This document shows positions 36,049-44,454 of a DNA stretch of 64,000 bases, piece by piece; position 1 is the stretch's first letter, and each line of letters starts with the position of its first letter. The DNA is from Bacteroidota bacterium (GTDB lineage Bacteria > Bacteroidota > Bacteroidia > B-17B0 > Aurantibacillaceae): NCBI GenBank assembly GCA_016711805.1, contig JADJSH010000037.1:248001-312000 (forward strand), in the 5' to 3' direction. A model generated the notes under the pieces. That model saw only the letters and a list, made by a program, of their open reading frames with translations. It was not told where the DNA came from and did no database searches. The translations under genes and the position numbers were made by a program.

Positions 36049-36269
36049 ATAAAAAATGACCGACTAATTTAATTCTTAAATGAAAATATTTCTACAAGCT
36101 CGAGCAAAGAAAATATATAGCAAATGAAGCTTACTTTACTTTTGTAACTCTTTATAATAATATAAAACCAACAATTGTAAAAGCAATAAAGCCCAATTCA
36201 TAAATTAAAAAAAAGAAATGTCCAATACTTCAAAAAAAAGAAAAAACAACCGATTAAATAAATAATATT

Positions 36270-36701
36270 ATGAATAGTATTCCAAAAAAAATAGTAGATT
36301 TTTTACAAGAAAATAAAATTTCTACCATCTGCTTTATTGACCTTGAAAACCATCCATACTGCATTAATTGTTTTTACACATTTGATGAAGAACATCACAT
36401 TCTAATATTTAAATCGTCAATAGGAACTACTCATCAACAACTCACAAAACCAACAGCATGCATTTCTGGAACTATTTTGCCAAATGTGATTGACACATTA
36501 AAATTAAAAGGAATGCAATTCACAGGAAAAATTATTGAGAATGAAGAAATTGATAAGTTGCAACTAAATACAAAATATCTAAAAAAATACCCTATGAGCA
36601 TTGCTGTAATGGGTTATATATGGGCCGTGAAATTAAATTATTTAAAATTCACAGATAATACGCTAGGATTTGGAAATAAAACTACTTGGACATCAAAATA
36701 A
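36270..36701 (+). CDS. Pyridoxamine 5'-phosphate oxidase-like FMN-binding protein
   Basis: Protein of 143 residues with a split-barrel fold of the PNPOx/YhbP type: KISTICFIDLENHPYCINCF, a central FKSSIGTTHQQLT, and GMQFTGKII. The family binds FMN or heme and includes general flavin reductases; no precise reaction can be given. It converges on the nor operon. Confidence 0.7.
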   Translation: MNSIPKKIVDFLQENKISTICFIDLENHPYCINCFYTFDEEHHILIFKSSIGTTHQQLTKPTACISGTILPNVIDTLKLKGMQFTGKIIENEEIDKLQLNTKYLKKYPMSIAVMGYIWAVKLNYLKFTDNTLGFGNKTTWTSK

Positions 36702-36707
36702 TCATGA

Positions 36708-36890
36708 TTAAGAAAGTACGATAATTGCTAAAAGCATAAATATTCCAATTATGTAGGAAATAAAAATGGATGTTAATCCAACAACATGGTGATTTTTTCC
36801 TTTAAAACCTATAGCATTTATATATATCCCTAAACCTATACATGTTATAATCCATAATAATCCTAGTAAAATATAGTATACAAAACTCAT
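36708..36890 (-). CDS. Small two-helix membrane protein
   Basis: Protein of 60 residues with two membrane helices (YYILLGLLWIITCIGLGIYI and SIFISYIIGIFMLLAIIVL). Last gene of the nor operon, 10 bp after proline dehydrogenase. Function unknown. Confidence 0.55.
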   Translation of the reverse strand: MSFVYYILLGLLWIITCIGLGIYINAIGFKGKNHHVVGLTSIFISYIIGIFMLLAIIVLS

Positions 36891-36900
36891 GTTGAATGAT

Positions 36901-38079
36901 TTAAAATTTGGCTCTTCGATCTATTTCTTTTTTTAATCGCTTAACTTCGTCAATTATTTGCCCATCAATTGACGAATTCTCTTCTGATCTTCTAATTAAA
37001 TATGGTATTGCTTTTCTCACTTCACCATAAGGCAAATATTTTGAGGAATTATAACCATTTATACTCAGATTAAACGTCAGGTTATCACTCATTCCGTATA
37101 ATTGTGAAAATCTTACTTTTGAATAGTGATTAGTAATATTATACTTATGTATGCAATTAATAGCATGTATTGTGCTATCACTATTATGAGTAGCAATACA
37201 AGAATCTACTTTTTTAAATTCTCGCAAACATATTTCAACAGCTTGATTAAAAGAATCATCTGTTTCCTTTTTAGTGTCAAATACCGGAGATACTACGCCA
37301 TCTTTTATAGCTTTTTCTCTTTCCTTTTCTACATAAGCACCTCTTACTAATTTTATACCTGGAATATAATTTTGTTTGTTAGCATTTTCAATTAAACTAT
37401 TAAGATATTCTAGTCTATCTTTTAGGTACATTTGAAGTGTATTAAATACAACTGCATACTCTGTATTGTATTTTTCCATCATAGTTTCTGTAATCTCATC
37501 AAAAAGATCTTGCATACATCTGTCCTCAGCATCAATAAAAACGATAACTTTTGATGCATGTGCCGTTTTACATATTAAATCGATTCGGTTTATTAATCTA
37601 TCAAATCTTGGCAATATAATTAAATCATTAACTAATTTCATCCCATTACAATAAGTTAAAAACTTAGGGTTTTCTAATCCAGTAATTTTCACACTCACAT
37701 AATTACCTGGACATTCCTTACCTAATCTAATAATATTGGAAACAATTATATTAGTATTATTATCAAATGATTCACTATTATTTTCGCCCTCAGAAACATA
37801 ATCCAAAACAGATTTTACTTTAAATTTTTCTAAATATTTTATTTTCAAGAAGGCATCATTTATGTCTTCCCCGGCACAAAACACATTAAAAACTGTTTTT
37901 TTAATAAATATTTTAAATGGCAAATTATATTTTAAAATACCGTTAGTAAAAGCTATCAATAATTTTACTAATTTTTGATTTTGTAAAATATTAAAAATAA
38001 AATAAGTGAATTTTAATTGTCTGTTTGATTTATAACTGTATGCTGTTTCTAAATCTTCTAAGTTTACATTATTTTTCAT
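36901..38079 (-). CDS. putA: Proline dehydrogenase
   Basis: FAD-dependent proline dehydrogenase of 392 residues, monofunctional, as usual in Bacteroidota. It has the barrel strand VIVFIDAEDRCMQ, the substrate/FAD-binding segment GIKLVRGAYVEKEREKA and the C-terminal YLPYGEVRKAIPYLIRRSEE. It oxidises proline to pyrroline-5-carboxylate and feeds electrons to the quinone pool. It follows norB by 25 bp. Its presence in the nor operon suggests that amino acid oxidation supplies electrons for NO reduction, an inference from layout. Confidence 0.9.
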   Translation of the reverse strand: MKNNVNLEDLETAYSYKSNRQLKFTYFIFNILQNQKLVKLLIAFTNGILKYNLPFKIFIKKTVFNVFCAGEDINDAFLKIKYLEKFKVKSVLDYVSEGENNSESFDNNTNIIVSNIIRLGKECPGNYVSVKITGLENPKFLTYCNGMKLVNDLIILPRFDRLINRIDLICKTAHASKVIVFIDAEDRCMQDLFDEITETMMEKYNTEYAVVFNTLQMYLKDRLEYLNSLIENANKQNYIPGIKLVRGAYVEKEREKAIKDGVVSPVFDTKKETDDSFNQAVEICLREFKKVDSCIATHNSDSTIHAINCIHKYNITNHYSKVRFSQLYGMSDNLTFNLSINGYNSSKYLPYGEVRKAIPYLIRRSEENSSIDGQIIDEVKRLKKEIDRRAKF

Positions 38080-38104
38080 TATAAAAATATAAATGGTTTT
38101 TACA

Positions 38105-39418
38105 TCATTTGAGTTTGTTTTTTCTAGCAGTATTAATTAAAATAAAAGCGAATGAACTTAAAGTTAAGAGTAGACCTAGACCTGCAAAAGCAAATGCAAT
38201 AAAATATGGTTTTATCGATTCCATCATTTTAGAATAACTTTCTTGATGACTGCTTAATTGCCAAATTCCTTTTTGTATTCCAGCGCCATTAAGTGATAAC
38301 CAAAATACTAACAAGCTGATTTGTAATAACCAGAATAGATAATTTAAATTTCTAGATTGCTCTTTTTTATTAAAAAACTCGAAGCATGCTGCTAATAATA
38401 TCATAGTGTTTATTCCTATTGTAGTTCCCATTGCATGCGCTACGGTTACATGTGTTCCGTGAGTGTAAATATTTATCGCTGGTATTGACATCAGTATGGC
38501 CTGACCCATATTAAGAAAAACCCATATGTCTGCAGCCATAATAAATCGATAAGGGAAATAGTAATAATTTTTCTGAATGGTATTAATACTAGCTCGCCAA
38601 TCATAAATGATTTTAATAAAAAATACCCACTCCGTCATACTAACTATATATCCTATATATCTAATATAGTTTTCTGTAGGGAGAGTGTAAATATGGTGCC
38701 CCCAATTAAACATAAGATTGAATAGTCCTAAAAAATACATGGCAAACGCAAACTTACTAGTTCCTGTATTTTTAGTGTTGGAAATTTTATCCATTAAAAA
38801 AAACGCTGTGCCATATAAAATCTGATTCCAGGAACCAACTAATGACCCATTTACTTTCCATTGAATTGTCATGTCAGTGATAAAATGTTCTCTGAAATAT
38901 GGAAATAACCATAAATAATTTTCTGAAAAAGTAAATAGGAAAAACAAAACTCCAGTGAGCCACATCCATATATAAACAGGCCAGCTTTTTATTTTTTTTA
39001 CTAGCGAATAAAAATTTACTAGAAATAACATCCATGCAATTGCTATTGGTAAAGCCCAAATAGGGTTAAATTCCCAATATTCTCTACCACCAAAATCTTT
39101 ATTAAAATATGAAATCACAATACCTATTATGGCAACAATCCATAATACCCATTGAATAAAAGCGATTTTGTATGTTGTAGCTTCTTTTATATGTTGCTTT
39201 AATCCATTATAAATACAACCAGTAGCACCTAAAATAATCCAGAAAATAGCTGATGTAACATGTAATGGCCTCAATGAAACAAACCCTAGTTGATGTTTCA
39301 AGAAATCAGGAAAAATATAGATTGTAGCTGCTAAAATGCCAAAAAATAGTCCTAAGACTAACATACATAATGAAGTTATTAAAAAAAGATTTCCGATATT
39401 AAATTTACTTAGTTTCAT
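38105..39418 (-). CDS. norB: Nitric oxide reductase large subunit-like protein with atypical active site
   Basis: Heme-copper superfamily protein of 437 residues with 12 helices. Seen: helix II histidine H53 (RPLHVTSAIFW), HH at 241-242 (NWGHHIY) and H328 (THVTVAHAMG). Compared with cNOR NorB, the helix VI HLWVEGVWE motif reads NGSLVGSWN. The first FeB ligand is thus N190, and the two glutamates are V194 and N198. The HGH motif is HAM, with M330 in place of the second heme b histidine. The overlap with norC (14 bp) supports NO reduction to N2O, but the active site differs from the textbook one. It may belong to a separate NOR subclass. Confidence 0.78.
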   Translation of the reverse strand: MKLSKFNIGNLFLITSLCMLVLGLFFGILAATIYIFPDFLKHQLGFVSLRPLHVTSAIFWIILGATGCIYNGLKQHIKEATTYKIAFIQWVLWIVAIIGIVISYFNKDFGGREYWEFNPIWALPIAIAWMLFLVNFYSLVKKIKSWPVYIWMWLTGVLFFLFTFSENYLWLFPYFREHFITDMTIQWKVNGSLVGSWNQILYGTAFFLMDKISNTKNTGTSKFAFAMYFLGLFNLMFNWGHHIYTLPTENYIRYIGYIVSMTEWVFFIKIIYDWRASINTIQKNYYYFPYRFIMAADIWVFLNMGQAILMSIPAINIYTHGTHVTVAHAMGTTIGINTMILLAACFEFFNKKEQSRNLNYLFWLLQISLLVFWLSLNGAGIQKGIWQLSSHQESYSKMMESIKPYFIAFAFAGLGLLLTLSSFAFILINTARKNKLK

Positions 39419-39836
39419 TTTTCCTTATCATTCCAAAATTATCTATACTAAAATTTCTTAGATCAGCTTTTCCACTTGCATCAGTAGATTTCAAAAATTC
39501 AATGAGCGCATTCATTTCATGTTCAGTTAAATTAAATGCTGGCATTTGCTTAGTTCCTGATTTAACTAGCGCTCTAACTGTTTTCTCACCCTTATCAGGA
39601 TTAGAAATGATATTAGTTAAATCAGGACCAAGGTATCCACCTAAGTTGTATAATTGATGGCATGTTTGGCAATTGTATGACTGCCATACAAGATGGCCTT
39701 CAGATGCCATTTTTTTATTAAACCTTTTATCTTCTTTAGCGGAATAAGGTTGAATGTATATACTAAAGGAGTAACCTATAAAAATTGCACTTAATAATAT
39801 AAAAATAGTTCGTGGTCTCATTCTCTTATTTTTCAA
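39405..39836 (-). CDS. norC: Nitric oxide reductase cytochrome c subunit
   Basis: Protein of 143 residues with an N-terminal membrane anchor (TIFILLSAIFIGYSFSIYI) and one class I cytochrome c domain: CQTCHQLYNLGGYLGPDLTN carries the heme-binding CxxCH and the NorC-typical LGGYLGPDLTN, with the axial methionine in KQMPAF. It passes electrons to NorB. It overlaps both neighbours (11 bp with the synthetase, 14 bp with norB), so all three are translated together. Confidence 0.9.
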   Translation of the reverse strand: MKNKRMRPRTIFILLSAIFIGYSFSIYIQPYSAKEDKRFNKKMASEGHLVWQSYNCQTCHQLYNLGGYLGPDLTNIISNPDKGEKTVRALVKSGTKQMPAFNLTEHEMNALIEFLKSTDASGKADLRNFSIDNFGMIRKNETK

Positions 39837-41874
39837 TTCTTATCCGAGCATCTACGGCTACAATTTGTTCCATATTAGCCTTAAAAGGATTAATATCAAG
39901 TTCTGCAATTTCTGGTGCGATGTTAACTAAAGAAGCTATTCGCATAATAGCATCAGCATAAAATTCTTCATTAACACCATTTCCATTTCTGTAACCCTCA
40001 ATTATTTTATACCCTTTTAATGAGCGTATCATTTTTAAGGTTTCTGACGTATTTAATGGCGCAATTCCATAAGAAATATCATGTAAAACTTCCACAAAAA
40101 TGCCACCTAAGCCAGCTAAAATTAAATGCCCAAAATTCCCTTGTTTTGCTGCCCCACAATACAATTCAATCCCTTCAATCATAGGTTGTATGATTACTCC
40201 TACTGCGCCCTCAATTTTCATCATCCGGTCAAATTCGCATATTAAAATTTCAGTTGTATTTATATTTAATGTAACTCCATTCACTTCGGTTTTATGAATT
40301 GGCCCCATAACTTTCATTACTACTGGGAATTTAATATTGGGTAAAATAGAAGTAAGGCTTTCAATTGAATCACAGTTATATTCTTGAACCATATTAATAC
40401 CAGAAGCTAACAATAACTCACGGCACTGTTCTGCAGATAAATACCCATTTGAAGCTTGGTTTATTATTCCTCTAATAGTAGCAGTTTCCATGTCCATCAG
40501 ATGCGTCATTCCGAAGGTGGGCTTTGGACAATTATATACATGCGGCAGAGCTCTACCCAAAACAAGTTCATCAGAGAAATTGACATGCCCATTCGTTAAA
40601 AATCCTTTAATTTCATTTTTCGCATTAATTAATGAAGGAAGAACAGGGAAAATAGTTTTCTTACAATGTTGCATCTTATTATTTAAGACTTGATAAACAT
40701 CTTTAACATTAAATAAGCCTGGGCTTCCAAAAACTACAATAATCGCGTCGATCTCTTCAAGACTTTCACAAAAATCAATAATCAATCCTAATTGTTCAGC
40801 GGTACCAGTTGCTAAAAAATCAATAGGATTTGCAACAGATGAACCAGGATTTAATTTTGATAATAATTCTTTAGATTTTTTTTCATTAATAAATGGAACT
40901 TCCATGCCTCTGCTGCATAAAGCATCGGTTAACATAACTGCAGAACCGCCTGCATGAGTTATAATTGCAATTCTTTTTCCATGAACTTCCTTACTTTGAA
41001 GAACGCATGCCACCGAAATTAATTCATCTCGTCCACTACAATAAATAATTCCAGCTTTATTAAACAATGCTCTTATTACAACATCTGAAGTTGCTAGCGC
41101 TCCTGTATGAGACGATGCTGCTCTTCCTCCTTCAGCTGAATATCCGGATTTAATAGCCGCAATTTTACAACCTTTTCTAATAAGAGAGGTTGCATGCTTC
41201 ATTAATTTAACTGGATTATTTATACTCTCTAGATAAAGCAATTTTACCTTCGGACTATTTTCATTAAAATGTAAATCCATATATTCCAAAATATCTTCAG
41301 CAGAAATTTGTGAAGCATTACCAATAGAATATACATTTGAAAAACTTAACCCTGTTGATAAAGCAGCCTCCATTATAAAAACAGCCGTAGCGCCAGAACT
41401 TGAAATTAGCTCGCATCCTTGAGAATTGTATGAAGGAATAGGCGTTGTAAAAACTCCTTTGTAATTCTCATTCATAACACCTATGCAATTTGGACCCACT
41501 AAGCAAGCATTGTATTTTGTTACTAAATCAACAATCTTTTTTTCTAAAATCTTACCTTCTTCCCCCGCTTCTCCAAAACCAGAAGAATAAACTATAAAAG
41601 CTTTCGTATTATTCTCTAATAATTTTGTTATTACCTCTAAACAATAATTTGCAGGAATTGCAAGAATTGCTAAATCAACTTGTGGCAATTTATCTATATG
41701 AGAAATATGCTCCACGCCATCAATATTAAGTGGGTTTGGATTTACACCATACACTTTTCCAGTAAATCCACCTTTAATAAGATTTATTAATACTTTTCCA
41801 CCTGGCTTTGAAGATTGGCTTGATGCGCCAATAACGGCAATGCTTTTAGGTGAGATTAGAGCCTTGTTAATCAT
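39826..41874 (-). CDS. ADP-forming acetate/acyl-CoA ligase
   Basis: Protein of 682 residues with the fused arrangement of ADP-forming acyl-CoA synthetases: CoA-binding domain (1-130, SIAVIGASSQ), succinyl-CoA-ligase-like domain with active-site H256 (SSHTGALAT), and C-terminal ATP-grasp domain (about 460-680). It interconverts acyl-CoA plus ADP plus phosphate with acid plus ATP. It starts 46 bp after tyrosine phenol-lyase and overlaps norC. It may conserve energy from amino acid fermentation products; the acyl group is not known. Confidence 0.88.
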   Translation of the reverse strand: MINKALISPKSIAVIGASSQSSKPGGKVLINLIKGGFTGKVYGVNPNPLNIDGVEHISHIDKLPQVDLAILAIPANYCLEVITKLLENNTKAFIVYSSGFGEAGEEGKILEKKIVDLVTKYNACLVGPNCIGVMNENYKGVFTTPIPSYNSQGCELISSSGATAVFIMEAALSTGLSFSNVYSIGNASQISAEDILEYMDLHFNENSPKVKLLYLESINNPVKLMKHATSLIRKGCKIAAIKSGYSAEGGRAASSHTGALATSDVVIRALFNKAGIIYCSGRDELISVACVLQSKEVHGKRIAIITHAGGSAVMLTDALCSRGMEVPFINEKKSKELLSKLNPGSSVANPIDFLATGTAEQLGLIIDFCESLEEIDAIIVVFGSPGLFNVKDVYQVLNNKMQHCKKTIFPVLPSLINAKNEIKGFLTNGHVNFSDELVLGRALPHVYNCPKPTFGMTHLMDMETATIRGIINQASNGYLSAEQCRELLLASGINMVQEYNCDSIESLTSILPNIKFPVVMKVMGPIHKTEVNGVTLNINTTEILICEFDRMMKIEGAVGVIIQPMIEGIELYCGAAKQGNFGHLILAGLGGIFVEVLHDISYGIAPLNTSETLKMIRSLKGYKIIEGYRNGNGVNEEFYADAIMRIASLVNIAPEIAELDINPFKANMEQIVAVDARIRIEK

Positions 41875-41920
41875 TTAATAGTAGCTGTTTTAAAGTCAAC
41901 AATAAACTAGAAATTTAGAG

Positions 41921-43303
41921 TTAGAGTTTTTCAAATTTTGCTTGAAAAAATCTAAGGTATTTTGGTTCGTAAATCATTTTTAAACCCTTAATAGAGTTTC
42001 TTCTATCATAAACTGCTGCTGCTGATTCCGCAATGACATCCATATGCGCTTGAGTATATACTCGTCTTGGAATTGTAAATCTTACTAATTCAAGTTTCGG
42101 GTAATAGTTTTCACCATTTGATTTTCTTCCTGCTGAAACTATTCCTCTTTCCATGGTTCTAACTCCAGAATCTATATACATTTCTGCAGCTAACGTTTGG
42201 GCTGGAAATTGATCTTGTGTAAGATGAGGTAAAAAAGCTTTAGCATCAACAAATATACCATGACCTCCAATTGGCTTAACAATTGGAATTCCGTATTCCA
42301 TCATTTTATGACCTAAATATTCTACCTGACCAACTCTAGCATGTTGATGATTATCATCAAGACTTTCAGCAATTCCAATGGCAATAGCTTCCATATCTCT
42401 ACCTGCTAATCCACCATAAGTATGCAGTCCTTCGTAAACAACAACTAAATTTCTTGCTTCTTCAAAAACATCCCATTCATTTGTTGCCATAAAACCACCA
42501 ATGTTAACCAAAGCATCTTTTTTAGCACTCATGGTTGCACCATCAGTTAATGAACAAATTTCAAAAACAATGTCTTTAATGCTTTTTTTATCATATCCTT
42601 TCTCTCGTTGTTGAATAAAATATGCATTTTCTGCAACTCTAGTCATATCATGTATAATTCGAATTTTATGTTTTTTAGTATAAGTTCTTAAGTCCTTTAA
42701 ATTTGCCATGCTTACTGGTTGACCTCCTGCTAAGTTTACATTAGTTGCAAGACTTACATAAGGAATTTTTTTTGCACCATGTTTTTTAACTAGCTTGTCT
42801 AGTTTATTTAAATCTACATTTCCCTTAAATGGATGCTCGTTTAATGGATCATGTGCCTCATCAATAATAATATCGGCGAAAATACCACCCGCTAGCTCTT
42901 GATGTAACCGCGTTGTTGTGAAGTACATATTTCCAGGAATTATGTCACCTTTTTTAATTAAAATCTTTGATAAAATATTCTCTGCTGCTCTACCTTGATG
43001 TGTTGGCACTATATATTTATAACCATAATATTTTTTTATAGCATCTTCCAATTTGTAATAACTTTTACTTCCAGCATAAGCTTCGTCACCAGTCATAAAT
43101 GCGCCCCATTGTCTATCACTCATTGAGTTTGTTCCGCTATCAGTTAGTAAATCAATATACACGTCTTCTGATTTTAAAAGAAATGTATTATAGCCAGCTT
43201 CCTTAATAGCTTTAATACGTTGTTGTTTGGTTGTCATTTTTAATAATTCAACCATTTTCATTTTATAGGGCTCTGCCCAAGATCTTTTAACTAATTGTTT
43301 CAT
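41921..43303 (-). CDS. tpl: Tyrosine phenol-lyase
   Basis: PLP-dependent beta-eliminating lyase of 460 residues, full length. The PLP lysine is K262 (MSAKKDALVNIGG) and HQGRAAE is the phosphate-loop region. Tyrosine phenol-lyase is favoured over tryptophanase by VRTMERGIVSAGR, which includes the arginine that contacts the phenol. It splits tyrosine to phenol, pyruvate and ammonia. It lies in the nor operon between the desaturase and the acyl-CoA ligase. A tryptophanase paralogue is 14 kb away in the same island. Confidence 0.9.
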   Translation of the reverse strand: MKQLVKRSWAEPYKMKMVELLKMTTKQQRIKAIKEAGYNTFLLKSEDVYIDLLTDSGTNSMSDRQWGAFMTGDEAYAGSKSYYKLEDAIKKYYGYKYIVPTHQGRAAENILSKILIKKGDIIPGNMYFTTTRLHQELAGGIFADIIIDEAHDPLNEHPFKGNVDLNKLDKLVKKHGAKKIPYVSLATNVNLAGGQPVSMANLKDLRTYTKKHKIRIIHDMTRVAENAYFIQQREKGYDKKSIKDIVFEICSLTDGATMSAKKDALVNIGGFMATNEWDVFEEARNLVVVYEGLHTYGGLAGRDMEAIAIGIAESLDDNHQHARVGQVEYLGHKMMEYGIPIVKPIGGHGIFVDAKAFLPHLTQDQFPAQTLAAEMYIDSGVRTMERGIVSAGRKSNGENYYPKLELVRFTIPRRVYTQAHMDVIAESAAAVYDRRNSIKGLKMIYEPKYLRFFQAKFEKL

Positions 43304-43340
43304 AACTGTATTTTTATATATTAATTATTTACTGAATAAT

Positions 43341-44423
43341 TTACCTACCTAATTCTTTTAAACGTTTAATGTGCGATACCAATGCGCTTGCGAATGATGG
43401 CTTCAAATTGTACACTAATCCAAACTGGATAGCCGTTCTCTCAACTATTGGAGATAATTTTCGATAATGGACATGGCTAATGTTTGGAAATAAATGGTGT
43501 TCTATTTGAAAATTTAGGCCGCCAACAAACCAATTTAAAAAATTACTATCTCTACCAAAATCAGAGGTAGTATTAAGCTGATGAACAGCCCAATCAGTTT
43601 CAATAATACCATTTTCATTTGGCATTGGTTGCAATGTACCTTCAACAACATGGGCCATTTGAAACACAATACTTAATATTGCGCCCGTAATTAAATGCAT
43701 AACTACAAAGCCAATAATAACTTGCCACCAAAGAAAATCAGTTAATAATATTGGCAATCCAACTATTACAAATAAATACGCTATTTTATATATAACCATT
43801 TTAATATATTCCACTGTTGGGTTAATTCCATTTTTTTTAGTAATACCCAGCTTATTATACCTAGCTAATTGAGGGAATTCTTTAAACAATTTCACTATTG
43901 TCATTAATGAATAAAAAAAGAAAGCGTATATATATTGAAATTTATGAATTTGTTTTAACTGAGCATGCTCACACAATCTAATTGGACCTTTAGTATCAAT
44001 ATCTTCATCAATACCTCCAACATTAGTATGCGTATGATGCATAATGTTATGTTGAACCTCCCAATTAAATACGTTGCTACCAAGTAAATAAAGAGTGCCA
44101 CCAAATAATTTATTTACCCATCTTTTTTTTGAATATGATCCATGAACAGCATCATGCATAATTCCCATTCCAATGCCAGCTACAGCAATTCCCATTATAA
44201 CTGATAAAGATAAACCAACCCATGCACTCATCGGTATTAATAATAAAATAACAAATGGTACGATATATAAACTCAACATAATAATAGTTTTAACTACTAA
44301 TGTTGTATTACCCTTTGGCGAAATTTTATTTTCGGTGAAATAAGCATTTACATTTTTTCTTACATTATATGCAAACTGCCTTTGTTGATCATTACTAATA
44401 AATTTTATGTTTTCTGGCTTCAT
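43341..44423 (-). CDS. Membrane fatty-acid desaturase (acyl-CoA desaturase family)
   Basis: Integral membrane diiron desaturase of 360 residues with all three histidine boxes: HDAVHG, HNIMHHTH and QIEHHLFP. The glutamine in the third box indicates a front-end type (delta-5/6-like) enzyme. Four to six hydrophobic helices separate the boxes. It needs O2 for catalysis, which is odd in an operon for NO reduction. It may act at the oxic/anoxic transition or be co-regulated for membrane repair. Substrate unknown. Confidence 0.85.
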   Translation of the reverse strand: MKPENIKFISNDQQRQFAYNVRKNVNAYFTENKISPKGNTTLVVKTIIMLSLYIVPFVILLLIPMSAWVGLSLSVIMGIAVAGIGMGIMHDAVHGSYSKKRWVNKLFGGTLYLLGSNVFNWEVQHNIMHHTHTNVGGIDEDIDTKGPIRLCEHAQLKQIHKFQYIYAFFFYSLMTIVKLFKEFPQLARYNKLGITKKNGINPTVEYIKMVIYKIAYLFVIVGLPILLTDFLWWQVIIGFVVMHLITGAILSIVFQMAHVVEGTLQPMPNENGIIETDWAVHQLNTTSDFGRDSNFLNWFVGGLNFQIEHHLFPNISHVHYRKLSPIVERTAIQFGLVYNLKPSFASALVSHIKRLKELGR

Positions 44424-44454
44424 ATTATAATAATTTTAATGTGAAATTTATAAG

